Assembly: GCA_934486825.1 (NCBI GenBank)
Contig: CAKSQF010000021.1
Span: forward strand, 1-37,746
DNA length: 37,746 nucleotides
From: an uncultured Eubacteriales bacterium
GTDB taxonomy: Bacteria; Bacillota; Clostridia; Oscillospirales; CAG-272
Direction: 5' to 3'
Part shown: in pieces, positions 16,089-22,714 of the stretch
Layout of the letters: every line of letters begins with the position of its first letter
Position numbering within the stretch: the stretch's first letter is position 1
The notes under the pieces: generated by a model
What the model saw: only the letters and a program-made list of their open reading frames with translations
What the model was told of the DNA's origin: nothing
Database searches by the model: none
Program-made: the position numbers and the translations under genes

Positions 16089-16514
16089 TTAAAGGAAACC
16101 CTTCATTATTTCGCAGTTTGTTTCTTCGGTTTTTATGACTTTTTCGGTAAAGCTTATCAGTTTTTTGTCCGATCCTTCATACTCACCGAGCTGACGTGTA
16201 AGCTTTGCAAGTCCTGTAGTTGTTGCTCTGACCATGTCCTCTGCAATCTTTTCGTCCGAATCCTGCGCAAAACGCTTCATTTTGCTCATAGCTTCAGCCG
16301 ATATTTTGGTGATTGCCGGTACATCCTCGGGCTTGCCTCCGTAGGTCGATAACATTTTGTCGGCTTCGTTGTGTATCTCCTGATATTCTCTCATCTGACG
16401 GCTCAATTCGGTTGAAAACTTGTCGCCCTTTGCATAGTCGCGTACCATTTTTATGCCGTCAATCCCCATTTCAACATTTTTTCTTATAGAATTTGTAAGC
16501 TCAACTTCGTTCAT
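16089..16514 (-). CDS. Helical hypothetical protein (possibly ferritin-like/DUF2383-type)
   Basis: A 141-residue protein that appears almost entirely alpha-helical, with heptad-like charged and hydrophobic alternation and no signal peptide or membrane segment. The opening MNEVELTNSIRKNVEMGIDG and the later TGLAKLTRQLGEYEG suggest a four-helix bundle reminiscent of DUF2383 ferritin-like proteins, but I cannot confirm iron ligands and do not recognise the family. The ATG at 16514 is preceded by AAAGGCAGG. It has its own promoter (16562-16591) and converges on the zinc-ribbon gene. Only the reading frame is well supported; the function is not. Confidence 0.75.
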   Translation of the reverse strand: MNEVELTNSIRKNVEMGIDGIKMVRDYAKGDKFSTELSRQMREYQEIHNEADKMLSTYGGKPEDVPAITKISAEAMSKMKRFAQDSDEKIAEDMVRATTTGLAKLTRQLGEYEGSDKKLISFTEKVIKTEETNCEIMKGFL

Positions 16515-16561
16515 TGCGTATACCTGCCTTTCATTTTAGAGTATCTGCAACGACTTGTCTG

Positions 16562-16591
16562 ATTATACGGATATTGATGAATGAATTGCAA
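16562..16591 (-). promoter_or_regulatory. Probable SigA promoter of the helical hypothetical gene
   Basis: On the minus strand TTGCAA (16586-16591) and TATAAT (16562-16567) are 18 bp apart. Confidence 0.65.
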
Positions 16592-16598
16592 TAAGAAG

Positions 16599-16626
16599 AG
16601 CCGGCAGGAAAATTTCTGCCGACTAT
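16599..16626 (-). terminator. Possible terminator after the anti-sigma-like gene
   Basis: On the minus strand AGTCGGCAG can pair with CTGCCGGCT around an AT-rich loop, but the following tract (CTTCTTATTG) is only weakly T-rich. Confidence 0.5.
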
Positions 16627-16676
16627 TCTGTTGATATTCGTGAATGATCGTGCCGATAATTGTTTACCGAACCTAT

Positions 16677-17762
16677 TTAGCTGTCAGCTGTCGATGCAGC
16701 ATCCTTGGGTGAATTAAAATCAAAATTATATGAGCCGGATGGCAATACTCCGTCACGGGCACTTTTTTCTGCAAGATTAAAGATGTTGAACTTATAATCT
16801 CCGTCGAGCGAAGTAAACTTCTCCTTCGACACATAAATTATCAGATAAGGTTCGCTTGTCTTGATTTCAATGTATGCATCCTCCGCGGCAGGGTCGGCTA
16901 GCGGGGATTTTATCACTTTATCATATACAACCGCGTTTTTTCTTTCAAGCGCAACGCCTTGGTTTGTTAAAAGTTCCGCTGTCTGCCGGATGATGTGGTT
17001 TTTGTATTCCTCATAAGCTTTATGCCATGCAATCCGGGCGGCAATTTTCACCGGTTGTGTACAGTCGTATTCGAGTTTTTCGCGAAGAAACTCTCCGTCA
17101 ACAATGTATTTTGACAGAAGTGCTTCTCCAAAATACGCGATCTCGTTATCATAATCTTCTTTTGTCCATTTGACTCCGTTTCCGTTCCCGTTTATATACA
17201 GAGCATTTCCGTACTTCAGGTCGTCACCGACCTTCAACAGCCGCGCAAGTTTATCGGGCAATTGACTTTCTTCTTCGACTTCCATTTCATATTCGGCAAG
17301 TGTTTTTCCGTTGTAAACATATTTGCGGTATTCAGTACCTCTGTCGCAGGCAGTCTGTACCGTAATCGCAAAAACAGTATTTCCCGAGCTGTTTGACAAT
17401 GCTTCATACAGATCGCAACCTGTTTGTTTGTTTTTCCACTCAACCGTACTGCTGTCGCCGGACGTTCTTTTTGCCCAGACAATATCGGGATCGTCTGCCG
17501 GAATAAGTATTTTGTCTGGGGGTGTCTGCGATCTGCTCGTGCAGTGGGTCGGTTGTTCCTGCGAAGTGTCAATATCAGTCATTTCGGGACGATCGCGGTT
17601 GAATACGCCGAGCGAAGTTCCTCCAAAAATCGTGACGACAACCAAGAGGCAGGATAGTATCGGGGTGATGAACTTCATTTTATTTCTCCTTTCTTTTTCT
17701 TCTTTCATAATGGCATCACTTCGCTTGAAAACGCTATCAGCCATTTCCTTATAGCTCTTCAT
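16677..17762 (-). CDS. Membrane-anchored probable anti-sigma factor
   Basis: A 361-residue protein with a short basic cytoplasmic N-terminus (MKSYKEMADSVFKRSDAIMK), one transmembrane helix (about 29-50) and a large extracytoplasmic region of about 310 residues with no domain I recognise. The ATG at 17762 lies 8 nt after GGAGG and overlaps the end of the ECF sigma gene by 14 nt; a TTG at 17768 is too close to that site to be the start. Overlap with an ECF sigma gene plus a one-helix topology is the classic arrangement of sigma and anti-sigma, so it probably holds the sigma factor at the membrane. The cytoplasmic part is only about 30 residues, too short for a normal zinc anti-sigma domain, so the mechanism may differ. 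Confidence 0.7.
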   Translation of the reverse strand: MKSYKEMADSVFKRSDAIMKEEKERRNKMKFITPILSCLLVVVTIFGGTSLGVFNRDRPEMTDIDTSQEQPTHCTSRSQTPPDKILIPADDPDIVWAKRTSGDSSTVEWKNKQTGCDLYEALSNSSGNTVFAITVQTACDRGTEYRKYVYNGKTLAEYEMEVEEESQLPDKLARLLKVGDDLKYGNALYINGNGNGVKWTKEDYDNEIAYFGEALLSKYIVDGEFLREKLEYDCTQPVKIAARIAWHKAYEEYKNHIIRQTAELLTNQGVALERKNAVVYDKVIKSPLADPAAEDAYIEIKTSEPYLIIYVSKEKFTSLDGDYKFNIFNLAEKSARDGVLPSGSYNFDFNSPKDAASTADS

Positions 17763-18306
17763 AGTCAAATCCTCCCTTGAGTAATTCGGATTTTAATGAC
17801 GATTTTGCCTGATACAGCAAATTCTCAATTTGGCGTTTGCTCTTTTTCATAACGATTGCGGCTTGTTTGTTGTCAAGGTTCTCAAAATATATAAGGCAGA
17901 TGACTTGACGGTATTCCGGTTTTAATTTACCCAAAGCCTTATGAATGATGATCTTCCGCTCTTCTTTTATGTACGATCTTTCAAGATCGTCTTCATCATT
18001 TGATATGTTCTGATATTCATCGACAGAAATATCGGAAATCCTCGATCTTGATCTGATATAATCAAGTGCCATGTTGCGCCCGATTGTATAGAGCCATGTC
18101 TTGAATGAGCATTTTCGTGAGAATCTCGGTTTTTTTACAACCAACTTGACAAAAGTTTCTTCCGTCAGTTCTTCCGCAACATACAGATTCTGTACAATAC
18201 CGTTGAGAAAGAAGATCAGACCGTCTTTGTAATCCCTGATTATTTCAACAATACCATCGGAGTCACCTTCAAGAAAGCGGTGGTAGCTACTTGCGCCGTT
18301 GTCCAT
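17749..18306 (-). CDS. ECF-type RNA polymerase sigma factor
   Basis: A 185-residue sigma-70 family protein with region 2 (about residues 10-90, including FSRKCSFKTWLYTIGRNMALDYIR, in parts SFKTWLYTIGRNMALDYIRS) and region 4 (about 125-175, with LKPEYRQVICLIYFENLDNK and a helix-turn-helix reading QAAIVMKKSKRQIENLLYQAK). Regions 1 and 3 are missing, as in ECF factors. AAAGGAG lies 8 nt before the ATG. It is followed by an overlapping membrane protein gene, its likely partner. Target promoters are unknown and I could not identify a convincing autoregulatory promoter upstream. Confidence 0.93.
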   Translation of the reverse strand: MDNGASSYHRFLEGDSDGIVEIIRDYKDGLIFFLNGIVQNLYVAEELTEETFVKLVVKKPRFSRKCSFKTWLYTIGRNMALDYIRSRSRISDISVDEYQNISNDEDDLERSYIKEERKIIIHKALGKLKPEYRQVICLIYFENLDNKQAAIVMKKSKRQIENLLYQAKSSLKSELLKGGFDYEEL

Positions 18307-18435
18307 ATAATAACTCCTTTCACCTGTTAGACGTTTGAATATACGTTTTCTCTTAGTCGGATTTGCGTTTTTTTAAAAAAGTTTTCATATCCGCTTCTGT
18401 CCGGATCGCATGCTTTTTCTGTGAACAGATATAAG

Positions 18436-18478
18436 AAAACCCCGGAAAACCTTGATTTTCCGGGGTTTTTGAGTTTTT
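18436..18478. terminator. Terminator after rplM-rpsI
   Basis: AAAACCCCGGAAAA pairs with TTTTCCGGGGTTTT around a 6-nt loop. T-rich sequence flanks it on both sides, so it can end the ribosomal operon on the minus strand and also block read-through towards it. Confidence 0.85.
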
Positions 18479-18499
18479 TTGTTGTAAAGTCGCGGGCGA

Positions 18500-18901
18500 T
18501 CAGCGCTTGCTGAACTGAGGTGCGCGACGAGCGGCTTTGAGGCCGTATTTCTTTCTTTCCTTCATACGAGGGTCACGGGTCATGAATCCTGCCTTTTTGA
18601 GGGGAGCACGGAACTCATCGTTCGAAGCAACGAGTGCACGTGCGAGACCGTGGCGGATTGCGCCTGCCTGTCCGGAAAAACCTCCACCGGTTACAGTAGC
18701 AACAATGTCGAATTTGCCGACTGTGCCGGTAACTCCGAAGGGCTGGTTTACGATCAGCTTGAGAGTCTCGAGACCGAAATAGTCATCAATGTCGCGTCCG
18801 TTGATTTTAATGGAACCTGTGCCGGGATAAAGGCGAACTCTTGCGACAGAGCTCTTTCTTCTTCCCGTACCGTAAAAATAGGGTTTTGCGCTTGCGTACA
18901 T
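18500..18901 (-). CDS. rpsI: 30S ribosomal protein S9
   Basis: A 133-residue protein with the S9 landmarks GTGRRKSSVARVRLYPG near the N-terminus, GGGFSGQAGAIRHGLARAL in the middle and the invariant basic C-terminal tail RRAPQFSKR, which contacts P-site tRNA. AAAGGAG lies 9 nt before the ATG, and the gene starts 19 nt after rplM. The rplM-rpsI pair is the usual bacterial order. Confidence 0.98.
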   Translation of the reverse strand: MYASAKPYFYGTGRRKSSVARVRLYPGTGSIKINGRDIDDYFGLETLKLIVNQPFGVTGTVGKFDIVATVTGGGFSGQAGAIRHGLARALVASNDEFRAPLKKAGFMTRDPRMKERKKYGLKAARRAPQFSKR

Positions 18902-18920
18902 CTTCTAAACTCCTTTCCGA

Positions 18921-19352
18921 TCAAAGTTCTTCCACAGCAGTGGGCTGCTGTGCAGTGTGGGGATGCTCGCCGTGTGCGTAAACATGCAGACGGGTTATGC
19001 TCTTATCGCCGATCGAGTTGTGGGGAAGCATGCCCTTGACGGCAAGTTCAACAGCCTTCTCGGGTTTCGTAGCCATAAGGGTCTTGTACGAAACGGATTT
19101 AAGTCCTCCGATGTAACCGGAATGATGATAGTAATGCTTCTGCTCAAGCTTTTTACCGGTGAGGACTACTTTTGATGCATTAAGAATAATTACAAATTCG
19201 CCGCAGTCAACATGAGGGGTATATTCGGGACGGTGCTTGCCATTGAGAATTGTTGCAGCTTTTGCGGCAACCTTTCCGAGAGGCTTTCCGGCAGCGTCAA
19301 TGACATACCAACCGCGCTCTACGGTTTCCTTTTTAGCCATATAGGTAGCCAT
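18921..19352 (-). CDS. rplM: 50S ribosomal protein L13
   Basis: A 143-residue protein with the L13 pattern WYVIDAAGKPLGKVAAKAA, ILNGKHRPEYTPHVDCGE and AVKGMLPHNSIG. It is an early-assembly component of the large ribosomal subunit. AAGGAG precedes the ATG at 19352. It is transcribed with rpsI from a perfect consensus promoter at 19395-19423. Confidence 0.98.
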   Translation of the reverse strand: MATYMAKKETVERGWYVIDAAGKPLGKVAAKAATILNGKHRPEYTPHVDCGEFVIILNASKVVLTGKKLEQKHYYHHSGYIGGLKSVSYKTLMATKPEKAVELAVKGMLPHNSIGDKSITRLHVYAHGEHPHTAQQPTAVEEL

Positions 19353-19394
19353 TTTTCTTTCTCCTTGATATATATGTTTGATTTCAACAGTGTG

Positions 19395-19423
19395 ATTATA
19401 TCACCCATGCGCCCGTTTGTCAA
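19395..19423 (-). promoter_or_regulatory. SigA promoter of rplM-rpsI
   Basis: On the minus strand TTGACA (19418-19423) and TATAAT (19395-19400) are perfect, with a 17-bp spacer. Confidence 0.93.
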
Positions 19424-19701
19424 GCGTTTTGAAAATATTTTTTGGACTAAATCAAAAAATCTCTTTAAAAGCTCGCTTTTTCTCTGTTTATCTCGTTTTT
19501 TCTTTGTTTCGCTTTTGCGTGTATTTTTATTTGTTTACAATTTGTTTTTATTTTAAAGTCACTGATTTGACAAAATCAGCGTGGATCTTGTGTCATACTG
19601 TAAGCATACATAAAATCCGACTTGCATGAATAGTATGTAAGCGGGAAGGGCGTAAGGCATAAAATGCATACAGCTATAAAAACTGAAAGGAAGCAACAGT
19701 T
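19424..19701. other. Intergenic region between divergent rplM and the S1-domain gene
   Basis: About 280 bp of T-rich sequence. TTGACA at 19567-19572 is a possible -35 for the S1-domain gene, but no good -10 lies at the right distance (CATACT at 19594 is 21 bp away). The S1 gene has AAAGGAAG just before its ATG. I see no RNA gene or coding frame here. Confidence 0.5.
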
Positions 19702-20646
19702 ATGACGGAAAACAGATATTTACCGGAAGGAATGCTCATCGGAAGTGTTGAAAACACAGAATATATTTCATCACCGCAGGGGCTTGAACGGGCTATGGCA
19801 CAGGGAAGAATTATCGAATCGACTGCCGTTCTTTGCGACGGAGATCTTAACCTTACGGTTGATCTCGGAAATGTAAAGGGAATAATCAGACGGGATGAGG
19901 TAATTTATCAGCCGAGCAATGACGTACCGAAGGATATAGCTATTATATCGCGCGTCGGTAAGCCGATCTGCTTCAAGGTACTTGCAATCGAATATGATGA
20001 TAACGGAGGTGCGACGGCGATTCTTTCAAGGAGAAGCGCACAGATGGAATGTCTTCATAAATATCTTTTGTGTCTTGATCCCGGAGATATAATCCCCGCG
20101 CGTATAACTCACCTTGAACATTTCGGAGCTTTTGTCGATGTCGGATGCGGAATCGCGTCACTGCTGTCTATCGACTGTATATCGGTGTCACGTATATCAC
20201 ATCCGAAGGACAGGTTTTATATAGGTATGCCGATAAAGGCGGTAGTTAAGTCGATCGACCGCGAAACCGGAAGAATATATGTTACTCATAAAGAACTGCT
20301 CGGAACATGGGAGGAAAATGCCTCAAGATTCAGAGTCGGACAGACAGTCGTCGGGATCGTCCGCTCGGTCGAGCAGTACGGAATATTTATAGAGCTTGCA
20401 CCGAACCTTGCCGGACTTGCGGAATATAAAGAAGGTATATCGGTAGGTCAGAGCGTCGCAGTCTACATAAAAAATATAATCCCCGAGAGGATGAAGATCA
20501 AGCTCGTGATAATAGACTCGTGTAAGGGTGAGCAAAACACCATGAAAATGGAGTATTATGTGTCGTCGGATAAAGAACATCTTGATTATTGGAGATATTC
20601 CCCTGTCGGGACGGCAAAGATAATAGAAAGCAGATTCAGCAGCTGA
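19702..20646 (+). CDS. S1 RNA-binding domain protein (short ribosomal S1-like)
   Basis: A 314-residue cytoplasmic RNA-binding protein built from consecutive S1-type OB folds. The first (about 30-105) is degenerate. The second (about 123-195) has GDIIPARITHLEHFGAFVDV and GRIYVTHKELLGTWEEN. The third (about 205-270) has GQTVVGIVRSVEQYGIFIEL followed by LAGLAEYKEG. This is the shortened S1 paralogue common in Clostridia, annotated as ribosomal protein S1-like; it probably binds mRNA and may assist translation initiation. It is monocistronic, with a strong terminator 1 nt after its stop codon that is shared with the convergent mtnN gene. Confidence 0.88.
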   Translation: MTENRYLPEGMLIGSVENTEYISSPQGLERAMAQGRIIESTAVLCDGDLNLTVDLGNVKGIIRRDEVIYQPSNDVPKDIAIISRVGKPICFKVLAIEYDDNGGATAILSRRSAQMECLHKYLLCLDPGDIIPARITHLEHFGAFVDVGCGIASLLSIDCISVSRISHPKDRFYIGMPIKAVVKSIDRETGRIYVTHKELLGTWEENASRFRVGQTVVGIVRSVEQYGIFIELAPNLAGLAEYKEGISVGQSVAVYIKNIIPERMKIKLVIIDSCKGEQNTMKMEYYVSSDKEHLDYWRYSPVGTAKIIESRFSS

Positions 20647-20677
20647 AAAGAGTGCCGCCACAAAGGCGGCACTCTTT
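20647..20677. terminator. Bidirectional terminator between the S1-domain gene and mtnN
   Basis: AAAGAGTGCCGCC pairs with GGCGGCACTCTTT around a 5-nt loop, flush against the S1-domain stop codon and 14 nt from the mtnN stop. Confidence 0.9.
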
Positions 20678-20691
20678 CGGCGTTATACGGT

Positions 20692-21420
20692 TTATAAATA
20701 CATCCCGCTTTCGGTTGCGATCCGCATTGCGTCCGAAATAATCGCTGCCGACCTTTCGGCGGCAATTTCTTCGAATTTTTCGTAGCTGATTCCTGCATCA
20801 TCACCGGCAAGATCGGATATTGCGCGTATTACCGCAAAAGGCTTGCGGTTCAGAAAACATGTCTGCGCTATCGACGCTCCCTCCATTTCGGCAGCTGCCG
20901 CGCCGAACTCGGATTTGAGATATGTTCTGATATTGTCTTCACATATGAACTGATCGCCGGATACCACAGTCCCGCAAATATACTTGCTGCCGCCCATATG
21001 GAGATCCGCAGATCTTTTGAGCAGATCGGATAAGTCCGCATCGGCTGAAAAACGCGACGGCAGGCTTTTTTCTCCGCCCGAGCAGGGAAGATGCCCTTTT
21101 GCATATCCGAACACACGGAGGTCAAAATCGTGCTGTACGGCATCCGTGGCAATCACGATATCGCAGACATTCAGACGGTCGTCAAGCCCTCCCGCAATAC
21201 CCGTGTTGATTATTCTGTCCGCACCGAATCTGTCAATAAGAATCTGCGTGCATACCGCTGCACATACCTTGCCTATTCCGCATACCACTACCGTAACATC
21301 CTGCCCGCACAGTCTGCCGACATGAAATGTAAGATCGGCAAGACCGACTGTGTGTTCGTTTTCCATCTGTGCAACAAGTCTTTTGACTTCGATCTCCATT
21401 GCCCCGATTATTCCTGTCAT
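20692..21420 (-). CDS. mtnN: 5'-methylthioadenosine/S-adenosylhomocysteine nucleosidase
   Basis: A 242-residue cytoplasmic hydrolase that cleaves adenine from methylthioadenosine and S-adenosylhomocysteine; the latter yields the LuxS substrate S-ribosylhomocysteine. Visible hallmarks are the opening MTGIIGAMEIEV with the acidic residue of the active site, NTGIAGGL, and AAAEMEGASIAQ followed by AVIRAISDLAGD, which supplies the purine-binding Asp. AAAGGAGG lies about 10 nt before the ATG and overlaps the end of luxS. As last gene of the HAD-luxS-mtnN cluster it completes a two-step SAH detoxification route. Confidence 0.95.
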   Translation of the reverse strand: MTGIIGAMEIEVKRLVAQMENEHTVGLADLTFHVGRLCGQDVTVVVCGIGKVCAAVCTQILIDRFGADRIINTGIAGGLDDRLNVCDIVIATDAVQHDFDLRVFGYAKGHLPCSGGEKSLPSRFSADADLSDLLKRSADLHMGGSKYICGTVVSGDQFICEDNIRTYLKSEFGAAAAEMEGASIAQTCFLNRKPFAVIRAISDLAGDDAGISYEKFEEIAAERSAAIISDAMRIATESGMYL

Positions 21421-21436
21421 CCTTGTTTTCCTCCTT

Positions 21437-21895
21437 TCAGCTTTTCGGGTAGATCATACCGTTTTTGTCATTGTTCAGTATGTCGAGAATCCTTCCGCAT
21501 TCCTTCTGCGCCGATTCGAGCGACAGATTCAGATAATTTCCGCATTCCTTTCTTGATGCTCCGAAAACAGCTCCGCTGTGTGACAGCGTCTTCTCAAGCG
21601 CCTCCTTGAGAGCGTCTGTGACCTCGCCGTTTTCGCATCCTCTGACAAGCAGATAAAAGCCGGTCTGACATCCCATCGGTCCGAAATAGATTATATTTTT
21701 CCCTATTGTGCCGTTGCGCAGATAGGTCGCGAGCATGTGCTCAACCGAATGCATGGTTATGTTGTCCATGTAATCTCCGCAGTTCGGTTTTCTTGTCCGT
21801 ATATCGTAGGTTACAATGTCGCCGTCGATGCGTGAAATGTAAATTCCGGGTACAATGAAGTCGTGATCGACTTCAAAAGAAGCTATTCTTTCCAT
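21437..21895 (-). CDS. luxS: S-ribosylhomocysteine lyase LuxS
   Basis: A 152-residue metalloenzyme that converts S-ribosylhomocysteine to homocysteine and DPD, the AI-2 precursor. The metal site is HSVEH (His49, His53) plus Cys117 in KECGNY, and GPMGCQTGFY carries the catalytic Cys76. Length and motifs are normal for the family. I took the ATG at 21895, which shares its A with the upstream HAD stop codon (TGATG) and has AAGGAG about 10 nt upstream. The longer frame to 21976 only adds unrelated sequence from inside the HAD gene. The product could serve methyl-cycle recycling, AI-2 signalling or both. Confidence 0.97.
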   Translation of the reverse strand: MERIASFEVDHDFIVPGIYISRIDGDIVTYDIRTRKPNCGDYMDNITMHSVEHMLATYLRNGTIGKNIIYFGPMGCQTGFYLLVRGCENGEVTDALKEALEKTLSHSGAVFGASRKECGNYLNLSLESAQKECGRILDILNNDKNGMIYPKS

Positions 21896-22641
21896 CAGAT
21901 GCTTTCTCCTTCCGTAAGCCTGTCTATTGCTTTTGCCACACCTGCGTTTTCGACAGTGTCCGTCTCGTATGTGCATATGTGCTTTATGCTGTCGGATGCA
22001 TTGCCCATCGCAACCGAAATGTCAGCAGTGTAAAACATGTCGATGTCGTTCGGGCTGTCGCCGATTGCAACCGACGTGAATCCGGGATAGTATTGCATAA
22101 TGCGTTCAACAGAACTGCCTTTGCTGAAGCCTTTGACCGAACATTCAGCGTATGTTTCATTCTGGACAACAGTGTAAAATGTCGAGAAGTAGCGCATTTC
22201 CGCAGGCGAAAGTCTGCCCCATATGATGATTTTTTCGGTAATATAGCCGGGGAAGGCGCTCATGAATTCCTCCGGCGAGGAAGGAGTCGGCGCTTTTCCG
22301 AAATCATACCCGATAACGTCGGTCCTGCCCTCAAGCTGTCCGCTCCTCTTGCCGTTTATCAGAAATCTGAGCGATTTCAGAACCAATTCGTCTTTTATGT
22401 ATTCGGAAATGATTACCTTGTCACCTATGCGGATGTAGGCACCCGATGCGGCGGATATTCCGTCGGTTTCAAGCGTTTTTGTCAGCCACTTCGGAACAAA
22501 TCCCACACTGCGCCCGGTATTTATAAATACGGCATGTCCGGCAGAACGCGCTTTCCCGATTGACAGGATGTTTTCTTCCGGTATTTTGCCTTTTGTCATA
22601 AGTGTTTCATCTATGTCTATAAAGAAGACGTATTTTTTCAT
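21895..22641 (-). CDS. HAD-superfamily (Cof-type) phosphatase
   Basis: A 248-residue cytoplasmic hydrolase of the HAD IIB/Cof type. Motif I is FFIDIDETL (nucleophile Asp9, acid/base Asp11). The threonine motif lies in FINTGRS and motif IV is AIGDSPNDIDMF. A cap domain lies between. Such enzymes dephosphorylate sugar phosphates or small cofactors; the substrate is not predictable. I used the ATG at 22641 because GAGG lies about 6 nt upstream; the frame extends to a TTG inside the alaS terminator. It is the first gene of the cluster with luxS and mtnN, overlapping luxS by one base, so a role near AI-2 or ribosyl-compound metabolism is possible but unproven. Confidence 0.88.
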   Translation of the reverse strand: MKKYVFFIDIDETLMTKGKIPEENILSIGKARSAGHAVFINTGRSVGFVPKWLTKTLETDGISAASGAYIRIGDKVIISEYIKDELVLKSLRFLINGKRSGQLEGRTDVIGYDFGKAPTPSSPEEFMSAFPGYITEKIIIWGRLSPAEMRYFSTFYTVVQNETYAECSVKGFSKGSSVERIMQYYPGFTSVAIGDSPNDIDMFYTADISVAMGNASDSIKHICTYETDTVENAGVAKAIDRLTEGESI

Positions 22642-22669
22642 AAATGCCTCGGATAAAATTTTGTCTGAC

Positions 22670-22709
22670 AAAAAGGTCGGTGCGGCTTGACGTCGCCCGA
22701 CCTTTTTTT
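22670..22709 (-). terminator. Terminator after alaS
   Basis: AAAGGTCGG and CCGACCTTT arms enclose a 16-nt loop that can form an inner GCG/CGC pair, with T-runs on both flanks. It lies between the alaS stop and the HAD start, leaving only about 28 nt for any HAD promoter. Confidence 0.85.
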
Positions 22710-22714
22710 GATTT

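Noticed and set aside
18307..18435. ECF autoregulatory promoter (CGTCTAAC near the sigma gene start)
   Set aside because: A CGTC-type -10 is present, but no GAAC/TGAAAC-like -35 lies 15-17 bp upstream, so I could not support it.
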